From a virus: 27,593 bases of DNA. The notes under the pieces are model-generated. The model saw only the letters and a list, made by a program, of their open reading frames with translations. It had not been told where the DNA came from and ran no database searches. Below, one piece after another: positions 6,777-13,461 of this stretch. Within the stretch, counting starts at the first letter, position 1. Every line of letters begins with the position of its first letter. The stretch covers positions 1 through 27,593 of IMG/VR virus record IMGVR_UViG_3300045117_000340; one strand, written 5' to 3'. A program made the translations under genes and the position numbers.

Positions 6777-7174
6777 TGGGCCGCAAGGGGCAGCGGCGCA
6801 GGCGGATGGCGCCGGATAGCGCCAGGGCCCGGGTGTGGAAGGCGATGCGCATCATGCGGACGTTCACCCGGAGCGACCTGATGGCGGTCGCCGAGGCGAC
6901 CCGGGACAACCTGGACCGGTACATCCCGGCGCTCGAGCGGGCCGAGTACCTCATCCGCGCCCGGGACAAGCTCAACGGCGTCCCGGCCGGCCACATCATC
7001 TACCGCCTGGTGCGCGACACCGGGCCATCCCACCCGATCCCCTGGGTCGACGGTCGGGTGTTCGATCAGAACGAGCGGAAGATCTTCGGGACGGCCGCGA
7101 AGTGCGGGCAGTGCGAGGCCCGGCAGCCCGAGCGCGGTTGTCCGGACTGCCCGGACTGGGCGGCCGAGGCGTAA
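6776..7174 (+). CDS. winged-helix-like early protein with C-terminal zinc motif
   Basis: 132 residues from ATG 6776, overlapping the stop of B. The N-terminus is very basic (MGRKGQRRRRM). A helical segment follows (ARVWKAMRIMRTFTRSDLMAVAEATRDNLDRYIPALERAEYL), with the look of a winged helix-turn-helix. The C-terminus has CGQCEARQPERGCPDC, a likely zinc ribbon. Proteins of this shape follow B in other transposable phages; their function is unknown. DNA binding in early regulation or transposition is inferred. Confidence 0.8.
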   Translation: MGRKGQRRRRMAPDSARARVWKAMRIMRTFTRSDLMAVAEATRDNLDRYIPALERAEYLIRARDKLNGVPAGHIIYRLVRDTGPSHPIPWVDGRVFDQNERKIFGTAAKCGQCEARQPERGCPDCPDWAAEA

Positions 7175-7178
7175 CGCC

Positions 7179-7526
7179 ATGTTCCCGCGGATCTTGGAAT
7201 TCGGGCCAAAGAAGGGCCGCAAGAAGAAACCGGATGACGTGGCGTCCCTGAAGCGCGAACTCGCTCGGGTCCGGGAGCGCCTGGCGTTCCTGGAAGAGTA
7301 CCTGACCGAGGAGACGGCCGAGACGTGGGCCAAAGTCGATGGCGGCCTGATCATCTACACGGTCTGGGCGCGTTCGACGGTCCGCCGCCAGGCCGCCGGG
7401 ACCACGCCGCACATCGTGGCCTACGACCGGCTCGGCGAAGCCGAGAAGCGGATGTGGGAGGCCGCCGCCGCGATGCTCTACAAGCGGCTCGTGCGGCATA
7501 TCAGGAGCTTTGCGCCAAATGTCTGA
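7179..7526 (+). CDS. early coiled-coil protein, unknown
   Basis: 115 residues. The N-terminus is Lys/Arg-rich (GPKKGRKKKPDD), followed by a heptad-like coiled coil (VASLKRELARVRERLAFLEEYL) and a C-terminal region with aromatic and charged residues. It starts 4 bases after the previous gene and its last bases overlap the next start. No family recognised; it may be a structural partner in early complexes. Confidence 0.75.
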   Translation: MFPRILEFGPKKGRKKKPDDVASLKRELARVRERLAFLEEYLTEETAETWAKVDGGLIIYTVWARSTVRRQAAGTTPHIVAYDRLGEAEKRMWEAAAAMLYKRLVRHIRSFAPNV

Positions 7527-7836
7527 CTGGAGTGCCGCGCTTCGCGAGGAATGCGAAAAGACCAGCCAGGTCGCCGTGGCCCGGCGCCTGGGCATTTCCG
7601 CCTCGACCATCAACCAGATCTTGAAGGGCGTTTACAAGGGCAATCTGACCCGGTTTGAAACGCTCGTACGGGGGGAGCTGATGCGCGAGACGGTGGTCTG
7701 CCCTGTGATGGGCGAGATCACGAAGCGCCGGTGCCACGACGAGCAGCGCCGTCCCTTTGCGGTCACCAATCCGGTCCGCGTCGCGGTATGGAGGGCGTGT
7801 CGGGACGGGTGCCCGCACAGCACCATTCGCGAGTGA
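7519..7836 (+). CDS. helix-turn-helix protein with four-cysteine motif
   Basis: 105 residues from ATG 7519, preferred over TTG 7510 because AGGAG at 7503-7507 is correctly spaced only for the ATG. Residues about 12-45 form an XRE-like HTH (QVAVARRLGISASTINQILKG). The C-terminal half has four cysteines (CPVMGEITKRRC ... CRDGC) that could hold a metal. Similar HTH/cysteine proteins are frequent in the early region of Mu-like phages. Probably DNA binding; role unknown. Confidence 0.8.
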   Translation: MSDWSAALREECEKTSQVAVARRLGISASTINQILKGVYKGNLTRFETLVRGELMRETVVCPVMGEITKRRCHDEQRRPFAVTNPVRVAVWRACRDGCPHSTIRE

Positions 7837-7849
7837 AGGAATCACAGAC

Positions 7850-8845
7850 GTGGCATTGACATGGCTTGACGAAGAAGTACAGCACCTGGCCGCCAAGGCG
7901 GTTGCCGAAGAGATGGCCGCCCACAAACTGGCCAAGGACCAGAAACTGGCCAAGGACCAGAAACTGGCCAAGGTCCCGCAGGTCGAACTCGTGGCGTCGC
8001 TCCTGGCCCTCGGGGCCGGGGAGTTCTTCGAGTCGGAGCGGCAGGTCAATCCGGCGCGGGCCGTCCACCAGGCGCTCAAGGCGAACGCCCTGCTGCCATT
8101 CCTGGCGCCGCCCAAGGAACCGGCGCCCCTGGCGGTCCAGCTCCCGGCGGATCTCCTGGCGGACTTCATGGAAGCCAAGGCGCCGAACAACGGGCGGGCG
8201 CTCGAAATCCTGCGGGAGCGCCTGGCGTTCTACCTGGACATTCCGGCCGGCGCCGTGTTCCTGCCGGGCGGTCAGGAAGTCCGGGCGATCATCGTACGGA
8301 CGCTTGTCCCCTTTGCCGAGTTCGTCACGATGGCCTTCGTTCACGACGGGACGAAGCGGCTTAGCTTCGACTGGGCATGGGGCACCGGCGAGGTTTCCGG
8401 TGTGCTTGCGGATGAGCCGGAGCGCCAGGAGGTCGTGGGGCAGCTCGAGGACCTGGCCACCCTCGCGCTCCTGTACTGGGACACGTGCGAGGAGCCCCTC
8501 AAGACGCGGCTTCCGCATACGACCGAGCAGGAACTCGCGAAGCAATCCCAGAGCCGGCGGGAGCGGCACAAGGCGTCTCGGTCGCTCTTCAACGTCGTGC
8601 GGCTCTCGCCACCGGCGGACCGGTTCGGGCGGACGGCAGACGAGCGGTCAGCCGGCGGGACCTGGAAGCTCGGCGTCCGGATTCAGGTCCGCGGCCATTT
8701 CAAGATGCAGGCCTATGGCGAGGGCCGGAAGTTGCGGCGCCTGACCTGGATCGCGGCCTACGAGAAGGGCCCGAAGGAAGCGCCCTTCAAGCCCAAGTTG
8801 CACAAGTTGTCGGCCCCCGAGCGGGGCGAGAGGGAGGGACAGTGA
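7850..8845 (+). CDS. large early protein of unknown function with KLAKDQ repeat
   Basis: 331 residues from GTG 7850, with GAAGGA 9 bases upstream. The frame stays open further left but overlaps the preceding gene. Near residues 26-42 an 18-base tandem repeat gives KLAKDQ twice plus a partial copy. Two conserved-looking blocks follow: a central Leu-rich part (EILRERLAFYLDIPAGAVFL) and a C-terminal GHFKMQAYGEGRKLRRLTWI with a GH...Q..G.GR..RR..WI pattern that I have the impression recurs in uncharacterised phage and plasmid proteins. No catalytic motif is identified. Its stop overlaps the next GTG start. Confidence 0.8.
   Translation: MALTWLDEEVQHLAAKAVAEEMAAHKLAKDQKLAKDQKLAKVPQVELVASLLALGAGEFFESERQVNPARAVHQALKANALLPFLAPPKEPAPLAVQLPADLLADFMEAKAPNNGRALEILRERLAFYLDIPAGAVFLPGGQEVRAIIVRTLVPFAEFVTMAFVHDGTKRLSFDWAWGTGEVSGVLADEPERQEVVGQLEDLATLALLYWDTCEEPLKTRLPHTTEQELAKQSQSRRERHKASRSLFNVVRLSPPADRFGRTADERSAGGTWKLGVRIQVRGHFKMQAYGEGRKLRRLTWIAAYEKGPKEAPFKPKLHKLSAPERGEREGQ
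7925..7974 (+). repeat. 18-bp in-frame tandem repeat, about 2.7 copies
   Basis: AAACTGGCCAAGGACCAG occurs at 7925-7942 and again at 7943-7960. A third partial copy runs from 7961 and diverges at the GTCCCG end. It encodes KLAKDQ repeats in a helical, charged stretch and is likely to vary in copy number by slippage. Confidence 0.9.
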
Positions 8846-9018
8846 CACGCACCAAGTATTGGTTCACGCCGGCGGCCCGCGTCGCCGGCCGGGAGACCTT
8901 CAACCGGCTCCGGGTCCACATCGTGGCGCCGGAGCCCCGCCCGCGCTACCCGCGCCGGCTGCGGCTGACCGAGCGCCTCGCGGCCGCCTGGGCGGCGTTC
9001 TGGGGGGCGGCGCGATGA
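8842..9018 (+). CDS. small basic hypothetical protein
   Basis: 58 residues from GTG 8842, which overlaps the upstream TGA; GAGGGA precedes it. It is rich in Arg, with aromatic residues (YWFTPAARVAGRETFNRLRV), and ends in AAWAAFWGAAR. No family recognised. Tight overlap on both sides (GTGA, ATGA) supports translation within the early operon. Confidence 0.6.
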   Translation: MTRTKYWFTPAARVAGRETFNRLRVHIVAPEPRPRYPRRLRLTERLAAAWAAFWGAAR

Positions 9019-9242
9019 GCGCCCCGGCGCGGCTCGGCCTGACGGCCGACGAGTGGAACGCCCGGTTCCCCGTGGGCACGCCGGTCCGGTTCTGGCCCGG
9101 CGGCCGGCGCGGGCGGAACGACATGCCGGTGGACACCCGGACCACTGGCGAGGCCTTCCCGTTCCCGGCCGGCTTCACGCTGGTGGCGACCGAGGCCGCC
9201 GGGCTGGTCGCCCTGCAATTCGTGGAAGCGCTCGAAGCGTAG
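9015..9242 (+). CDS. small hypothetical early protein
   Basis: 75 residues from ATG 9015, overlapping the previous stop. The protein includes FPVGTPVRFWPGGRRGRNDM and a beta-rich end (GFTLVATEAAGLVALQFVEA). The pattern 'GTPVRFWPG...T...A' suggests a small SH3-like beta barrel, as in many phage-encoded small proteins that bind nucleic acid, but this is only shape-based. It ends 20 bases before Gam. Confidence 0.6.
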   Translation: MSAPARLGLTADEWNARFPVGTPVRFWPGGRRGRNDMPVDTRTTGEAFPFPAGFTLVATEAAGLVALQFVEALEA

Positions 9243-9262
9243 CAAGAAAGGAACCCGCGGAA

Positions 9263-9784
9263 ATGTCAGGCAGAGTCAAGACCGAAGCGGCCCGGTGGGT
9301 GCCGCAGACCCGAGAGGAAGTCACGGACGCGATCGCCGAGATCGGCGCCTTGCAACGCGACTTGCAGGACCTGCAGGTCCGGATGAACGACGAGCTGTCG
9401 GCGGTGAAGCTCTCGTACGAGCGCGAGGCCGAGGGGCCCGCGCTGCGCATCGACGCGCTCAAGGCCGGCGTCCAGATCTGGTGCGACGCCAACCGGCGCG
9501 AATTGACCCACGGCGACAAGACCAAGACGGCGCACCTGGGGTCGGGCGAGGTGTCGTGGCACCTCACGCCGCCCAGGGTGACGATCCGGGCGGCCGACGT
9601 CGTCATGGAGGATCTGCGCCGCCGCGGGCTGACGCGGTTCATCCGGACGGTCGACGAGATCAACAAGGAGGCCATCCTGGCCGACAAGGACGCCGTCGCC
9701 GGCGTCAAGGGCATCACCATCAGCCAGAAGGAAGAGTTCATCATCAAGCCCTTCGAGGCCCAGCTCGAGACGGGGGCGGCGTGA
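9263..9784 (+). CDS. gam: Mu Gam-like host-nuclease inhibitor
   Basis: 173 residues, matching Mu Gam (174). It is helical at the N-terminus (IAEIGALQRDLQDLQVRMND) and then follows the family signature KTAHLGSGEVSWHLTPPRVT, a Leu-rich helix, GLTRFIRTVDEINKEAIL and a closing PFEAQLE. Gam is a Ku-like dimer that threads onto double-stranded DNA ends and blocks exonucleases such as RecBCD. Here it would protect linear phage DNA. AAAGGA lies about 10 bases upstream of ATG 9263, and the stop overlaps the next start. Confidence 0.93.
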   Translation: MSGRVKTEAARWVPQTREEVTDAIAEIGALQRDLQDLQVRMNDELSAVKLSYEREAEGPALRIDALKAGVQIWCDANRRELTHGDKTKTAHLGSGEVSWHLTPPRVTIRAADVVMEDLRRRGLTRFIRTVDEINKEAILADKDAVAGVKGITISQKEEFIIKPFEAQLETGAA

Positions 9785-10026
9785 TGAGCGGGATGCACGA
9801 GATCCGGCTCGAGCTCAGGGGCTGTGGATTCCTCGACATCACGCGGGGCCACACCCAGTTCAACGACGAGAAGGGCCAGATGCTGTTCACCGAAGGGCGC
9901 TGGTCGGGCAAGGCGCCAGAAGGCGCCACCCAGACCGTGAGCATCCTGGGCGACGGCGGGTACCTGCGGCTGGCCCGGGCCGACGTGCCCGAGTTCATCA
10001 AGGCGCTGAAGGCGGTGGCGTCGTGA
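9784..10026 (+). CDS. small early protein downstream of gam
   Basis: 80 residues from ATG 9784, overlapping the Gam stop. It is beta-rich at first (HEIRLELRGCGFLDITRG), then has turns (GDGGYLRLARADVPEF) and a short C-terminal helix. No known family. Translational coupling to gam suggests a related early role. Confidence 0.65.
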   Translation: MSGMHEIRLELRGCGFLDITRGHTQFNDEKGQMLFTEGRWSGKAPEGATQTVSILGDGGYLRLARADVPEFIKALKAVAS

Positions 10027-10048
10027 TGCTGTTGGAGTCTTGGTTCTG

Positions 10049-10267
10049 ATGCGCACCTGCGAGATCGTCCCGGGCTGCCCCGCCGTGGTCCCCTCGACGA
10101 TGTTCGGCTGCAAGCGCCACTGGTTCATGGTCCCGGAGCCGATCCGCCAGGAAGTCTGGCGGACTTGGCAGGCCCGTCTTCGCGGCGATCCCGCGGAGCC
10201 CCACCTGGCCGCCAAGAAGAAAGCCCAGGAAGCCGTGGCGCGCGTGCTACCCGGGAGGCTCTTCTGA
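10049..10267 (+). CDS. small Cys-containing phage protein
   Basis: 72 residues from ATG 10049, with GGAG about 11 bases upstream; the longer TTG start at 10040 is less likely. The start MRTCEIVPGCPA, then MFGCKRHWFMVPEPIRQEVW, follows a small family seen in phages and mobile elements: C-x5-C, then C-x2-HW and a VP/R helix. It is probably a mini zinc-binding protein of unknown role. The stop overlaps the next ATG. Confidence 0.7.
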   Translation: MRTCEIVPGCPAVVPSTMFGCKRHWFMVPEPIRQEVWRTWQARLRGDPAEPHLAAKKKAQEAVARVLPGRLF

Positions 10268-10452
10268 TGAGCTCCCGCGCCGTGAAGTGCCGGTATTGCC
10301 CGGCGTTCATCATCTGGCTCAAGACGCCGCTCGGCCGGTCCATGCCCGTCGACGCCGAGACGGTGGGGTTCGGTGACTGGGTGTTCGACCCGAACCGTGG
10401 CCACCGAGCCCACTGGGCCACCTGTCAGAATCCCCCGCCGCGCAAGCGGTAG
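10267..10452 (+). CDS. small zinc-finger-like protein
   Basis: 61 residues. CRYC at 8-11 and HWATC near residue 53 form a CxxC...HxxxC metal site around a beta core (FIIWLKTPLGRSMPVDAE). It matches a recurrent phage type in which a CxxC pair is followed by 'I.W..T..G..MPVD' and a distant H/C pair. The family is probably nucleic-acid binding. It overlaps the previous gene. Confidence 0.75.
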   Translation: MSSRAVKCRYCPAFIIWLKTPLGRSMPVDAETVGFGDWVFDPNRGHRAHWATCQNPPPRKR

Positions 10453-10506
10453 CTGACCGGCGACTCCCCGATCGTAGCCCGACTCCCCAGTCCGAGGTAG
10501 CAGCCC

Positions 10507-10935
10507 ATGGTCATCTACGTCTGCAGCCCGCTCCGGTCCACCCACGACCGCAGCCAGGCCCAGCACCAGCAAGACGCCCGGCACTACATGGCCGAGGTTC
10601 TGAACCTGGGACACTCGCCGATCGTCCCGCACCTGCTCCTGACCCAGGTCCTCGACGACGACAGCCCGATCGATCGCGAGGTCGGCATCCGGGCCGGCCT
10701 CGAACTGCTGGGCACGGCCGACGAGGTCTGGGTCTTCGGGCCGTACCTGTCCGAGGGGATGCGCCGCGAGGTCCGGTTCGCCCGGGTCCGGGGCACGCCG
10801 GTGCGGTGGTTCCCCGGCGGGCGCGTGGCCGGGGGCCACGAGATCACGGTGGACTGGATCCACCTGCGGGGCGCGGACGGCAAGATCGTGGACGCCGAGG
10901 GCGATGCCCTGGTGCCCGCGGGGAGGCCGGACTGA
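10507..10935 (+). CDS. nucleoside 2-deoxyribosyltransferase-fold protein (DUF4406/DUF1937-like)
   Basis: 142 residues from ATG 10507, with GAGG upstream. It begins with a beta strand (VIYVCSPLRS) and a helix with His/Gln residues. SPIVPHLLLTQVLDD follows, then ELLGTADEVWVFGPYLSEGM and REVRFARVRGTPVRWF. This is the order of the deoxyribosyltransferase-like fold used by DUF4406/DUF1937 phage proteins: 'Y..sP.....', 'p..p.....', 'l..cd.v...g', 's.G...E...a'. The fold cuts or exchanges nucleobases in nucleotide salvage; activity here is not demonstrated, and the glutamate in RREV is the likely catalytic candidate. The stop overlaps the Crp-like gene. Confidence 0.65.
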   Translation: MVIYVCSPLRSTHDRSQAQHQQDARHYMAEVLNLGHSPIVPHLLLTQVLDDDSPIDREVGIRAGLELLGTADEVWVFGPYLSEGMRREVRFARVRGTPVRWFPGGRVAGGHEITVDWIHLRGADGKIVDAEGDALVPAGRPD

Positions 10936-11564
10936 TGCAGATCGGCACGTTGTGGTCAACCCTGACGCGGCTCGGCACCCCGCGGCGGGTGGCGCGCGGG
11001 GAGTTCTGCTTCCTGGAAGGCGACCGGGCGACGTCGGTCTTCGTGCTCGACGTCGGACGCATCCGGCTCTTCACCGGCAACGAGGACGGGCGGGAGCTGA
11101 CGCTCGCGATCGTCCGGCCGGGCGAGGTCTTCGGCGAGGTGGCGCCGGCCGCGGAGCAGCGGCGCGAGGCGTCGGCCCAGGTCACGAGCCCCCGGGCGCT
11201 GGTCCGCGAGATCCGCTGGGGCGAGCTGCTCGGGCACCCGAAGGCCGTCGAGATCACCCGGCACTTCCTGGGCCAGGTGTCGCGGCGCTGCGCCGAGCGC
11301 GACCGGCAGCTCCTGGCGATGGCGACGCTGGACGTCGCGGCCCGGGTGGAGCGCACCCTGGCCGAGCTGCTACGCCTGGATGGCACGCTGCTGGACATCA
11401 CCCACCAGGACATCGCGTGCCTGGTCGGCAGCAGCCGGGAGCACGTCACGCGGGCGCTGAACGCCCTGGCCGTCCGCGGCATCCTGCTGCTCAGCCCGAA
11501 GCGCATCCAGGTCCTGCGGCCTGACCTGCTGGGCGGCGCGGCAGCGTTACCCGGGGGGGCATGA
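10935..11564 (+). CDS. Crp/Fnr-family transcription regulator
   Basis: 209 residues. Residues about 18-95 form a cyclic-nucleotide-binding-type beta barrel (RGEFCFLEGDRATSVFVLDV, then PGEVFGEVA). A long dimerisation helix follows (about 105-140). A Crp-type winged HTH lies at about 154-184, where HQDIACLVGSSREHVTRALN matches the family helix. In the phosphate-binding cassette, the position of Crp Arg82 appears to be Ala (REASA), so cAMP binding is unlikely; there is no Fnr cysteine cluster. It sits where Mu has late-early genes, overlapping its neighbours, and so is phage-encoded rather than a trapped host gene. It probably tunes phage or host transcription. Confidence 0.88.
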   Translation: MQIGTLWSTLTRLGTPRRVARGEFCFLEGDRATSVFVLDVGRIRLFTGNEDGRELTLAIVRPGEVFGEVAPAAEQRREASAQVTSPRALVREIRWGELLGHPKAVEITRHFLGQVSRRCAERDRQLLAMATLDVAARVERTLAELLRLDGTLLDITHQDIACLVGSSREHVTRALNALAVRGILLLSPKRIQVLRPDLLGGAAALPGGA

Positions 11565-11568
11565 GGCG

Positions 11569-12015
11569 ATGGCGGGCAAAAGGGAAGAGGCGGATGCGAA
11601 GCGGAAGAACCAGATCGCGGCCATTCACGTCGCGAAGACTCAGCTCGGCATGTCCGACGGCGACTACCGCGCCATGCTGCGCAGCGTCGGCAAGGTCGAG
11701 TCGGCGAAGGACCTCGACTGGGCGGGCCGGCAGGCGATGCTCGACGCCCTGCGGAAGCTCGGGTGGAAGAACCGGCGGGCCAGGCCCCGCGGGCCGCAGG
11801 CCACGACCCAGAGCGACAAGATCAAGGCGCTCTGGCTGGAGCTGGCCCGGGTGGGCGGCACCAAGGACGCGTCAGAGGCGGCGCTGTCGGCCTTCTGCCG
11901 GCGGATGGTCCGGGTGGACCGTGCCGAGTGGATGACGGTGGGGCAGGCGCAGAAGGTCATCGAGTGCCTCAAGCAATGGCTGAAGCGGGTGCAGGATGAG
12001 CAGCCAGTACCCTGA
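11569..12015 (+). CDS. Mu gp16-like protein (DUF1018)
   Basis: 148 residues. It follows the gp16/DUF1018 pattern: KRKNQIAAIHVAKTQLGMSD, DYRAMLRSVGKVESAKDL and LDALRKLGWK. After a basic linker comes DKIKALWLELARVG and a closing helix that ends in the usual 'VIECLKQW' segment. The family is widespread in Mu-like phages just upstream of Mor; its function is unknown. The next gene starts inside its last 20 bases. Confidence 0.9.
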   Translation: MAGKREEADAKRKNQIAAIHVAKTQLGMSDGDYRAMLRSVGKVESAKDLDWAGRQAMLDALRKLGWKNRRARPRGPQATTQSDKIKALWLELARVGGTKDASEAALSAFCRRMVRVDRAEWMTVGQAQKVIECLKQWLKRVQDEQPVP

Positions 12016-12532
12016 ACTCCTGGCCGACATGGCCTTCAAGGTCTGCATGTTCCTGGCCGATCGCGGCGTGCCGGCGCAGACCGCCCAGGCCGCGAGCCGC
12101 GACCTGGCCGAGCATGTCCGCGGCGCCTGGGGCGGGCAAAGCCTTTATGTCCGCCGGCCCCAGGAGTCGCTCTTCGACGCGCCGGACCCGCCCTCGCCGG
12201 GCGGGCGATCCGGGATCATCGCCGACATCGAGGCGGTGGTGGACCGGCGCCTGGCCGCCGAGGTCGGGCCGACCCGGGCCGTCGAACTGGCCCGCGCCGT
12301 CGCCGGTCTCGTCGAGAGCGACTGGGCCGGCACGAGCTTCTACATCCCGCAGGGGCGGGACTACGACGTAGACCGGCTCAAGCACGAGATCTTCAACCGG
12401 TTCGACGGCACGAACCGGGAGCAGCTGTCCCGCGAGTTCGGCATCTCGAACGTGCGGATCTACCAGATCTGCGCCGAGATGCGGGCGCGGGCCATCTTCG
12501 AACGGAATCTGCGGCTCTTCGAGAGCCTGTGA
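11996..12532 (+). CDS. mor: Mor/C-type activator with duplicated N-terminal module
   Basis: 178 residues, longer than Mu Mor (129) or C (140). Residues about 73-165 form a complete Mor: a helical dimerisation segment, the strand motif SDWAGTSFYIPQG, then GTNREQLSREFGISNVRIYQ, the C-terminal HTH. Residues about 5-53 repeat the first part alone: a helical segment (PELLADMAFKVCMFLADRGV), then EHVRGAWGGQSLYVRR, lacking an HTH. Mor and C dimers bind dyad sites centred near -43 and recruit RNA polymerase. Only one such protein is seen here, so it is the best candidate for the TAAAGCGCTTTA sites. It overlaps the gp16-like gene. Confidence 0.9.
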   Translation: MSSQYPELLADMAFKVCMFLADRGVPAQTAQAASRDLAEHVRGAWGGQSLYVRRPQESLFDAPDPPSPGGRSGIIADIEAVVDRRLAAEVGPTRAVELARAVAGLVESDWAGTSFYIPQGRDYDVDRLKHEIFNRFDGTNREQLSREFGISNVRIYQICAEMRARAIFERNLRLFESL

Positions 12533-12560
12533 CGGTGCGCCCATCAGCGAGGGAGGAACG

Positions 12561-12860
12561 ATGCAGCAAGGCGGAATGTCGGCGATCACCGCGACGGTCG
12601 CACGGCGGTACGGGGTCCCGATCGAGGACATCCTGGGAGCGCGGCGGTTCAAGGAGATCGTCGAGCCGCGCCACGTCGCCATGTACCTGATGCGCGTGTC
12701 GGGCTACAGCTTCGGGCACATCGCCGACTGGGTGGGCCGCGACAAGTCGACGGTGATCCAGGGCGTCCGTAAGGTCGAGCGGCTGCTCGACGAGAGCGAG
12801 GACATGGCCGACCTGGTCGTGGACCTGCGCGGCGAGATCCGGGCCTGCGGGTGCGCGTGA
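12561..12860 (+). CDS. free-standing DnaA domain IV
   Basis: 99 residues (start at Met1, or Met6 as an alternative), with GGGAGG before the ATG. The sequence covers the whole DnaA DNA-binding domain: VARRYGVPIEDILGARRFKE, EPRHVAMYLMRVSGYSFGHI and GRDKSTVIQGVRKVERLL. The signature usually reads RDHSTV; here His is Lys at position 62. There is no AAA+ domain, so it cannot act as an initiator alone. It should bind DnaA-box-like DNA and could repress, or compete with host DnaA. Mu replicates by transposition and needs no DnaA initiator, which makes this gene notable. The stop overlaps the next ATG. Confidence 0.9.
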   Translation: MQQGGMSAITATVARRYGVPIEDILGARRFKEIVEPRHVAMYLMRVSGYSFGHIADWVGRDKSTVIQGVRKVERLLDESEDMADLVVDLRGEIRACGCA

Positions 12861-13129
12861 TGGCGATCGCCGCATCGCCGCCGTTCGCCGAGGACTACGA
12901 GGCGTTCTGCGCCATCTGGCGGCGCGACGTGGTGGACCTCTGGGTCAACCACCACGGCTTCGTCCAGGTCGAGCTGCGCGACAAGGGGGCGTGGCACGCG
13001 TGGCCGGCGTGGTTCCGCCGGACGCTCATCCGAATCGTCCACCGGCGGTACGGGCGGAATTGCCTCTGGGTCCTGCGCGGGCCTTCAAGCGCTTTGCTCG
13101 ACCACCCGGAGGCGCCTGGGCCAGACTGA
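12860..13129 (+). CDS. hypothetical Trp/Arg-rich protein
   Basis: 89 residues from ATG 12860, overlapping the DnaA-like stop. It has several Trp/His residues (AFCAIWRRDVVDLWVNHHGF, then AWHAWPAWFRRTLIRIVHRR). There is no recognised family. It closes the regulatory block; the palindromic core AAGCGCTT at 13087-13094 lies in its 3' end. A terminator-like hairpin follows. Confidence 0.6.
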   Translation: MAIAASPPFAEDYEAFCAIWRRDVVDLWVNHHGFVQVELRDKGAWHAWPAWFRRTLIRIVHRRYGRNCLWVLRGPSSALLDHPEAPGPD

Positions 13130-13159
13130 AGACTCATCCCCCCTTTTTGCCACGCAGGC

Positions 13160-13200
13160 CGCTGCCGGGATCTTCGCCAGGTCCCGGCGGCGACCGTTTT
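13160..13200 (+). terminator. probable intrinsic terminator after the regulatory block
   Basis: CGCTGCCGGGA (13160-13170) pairs with TCCCGGCGGCG (13182-13192), 11 bp with one G-T wobble and an 11-base loop. ACCGTTTT follows. It ends just before the palindromic promoter at 13208, which would separate middle from late transcription. Confidence 0.55.
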
Positions 13201-13207
13201 GGCCCAG

Positions 13208-13250
13208 TAAAGCGCTTTAATCGCCCCGGCGGGCGACGGACGGCGATGAT
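13208..13250 (+). promoter_or_regulatory. candidate late promoter before the lysis block
   Basis: A perfect palindrome TAAAGCGCTTTA (13208-13219) is followed by ATCG. GATGAT (13245-13250) lies with its centre 34 bases from the palindrome centre. That puts the palindrome near -44, as for Mor/C sites in Mu. A six-codon ORF (ATG 13258) begins at the predicted start of transcription. Confidence 0.6.
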
Positions 13251-13461
13251 GGGGACCATGGACCCCGGCGCGGACTGAACTGGGGAGTCCGGTCCGCCCC
13301 GGGGCGACTTCAGAGCCACGGATCCCAGAGAGCGAGAGCTCCGGTCCCACCGCGTCAGCAGCAGGTCGTTTGCCGACCGGCGTCCGGCCAGGCCGAGCCA
13401 ACAGGGCGAGAAGGAGGGACGGGCCTTCGCTCTTCGATCCGCTCCGGGAAAGGAGCCTGCC
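13251..13461 (+). other. about 200-base leader without a gene
   Basis: Between the candidate late promoter and the next gene. It holds only the mini-ORF at 13258-13278 (MDPGAD) and the ribosome-binding site AGGAG (13451-13455) of the following gene. No convincing stem-loop or RNA gene was recognised. Confidence 0.4.

Noticed and set aside
13086-13096. CAAGCGCTTTG as a further late promoter
   Set aside because: Only the AAGCGCTT core is kept, it lies inside a gene and no good -10 lies 34 bases away; it is mentioned only as a possible degenerate copy.
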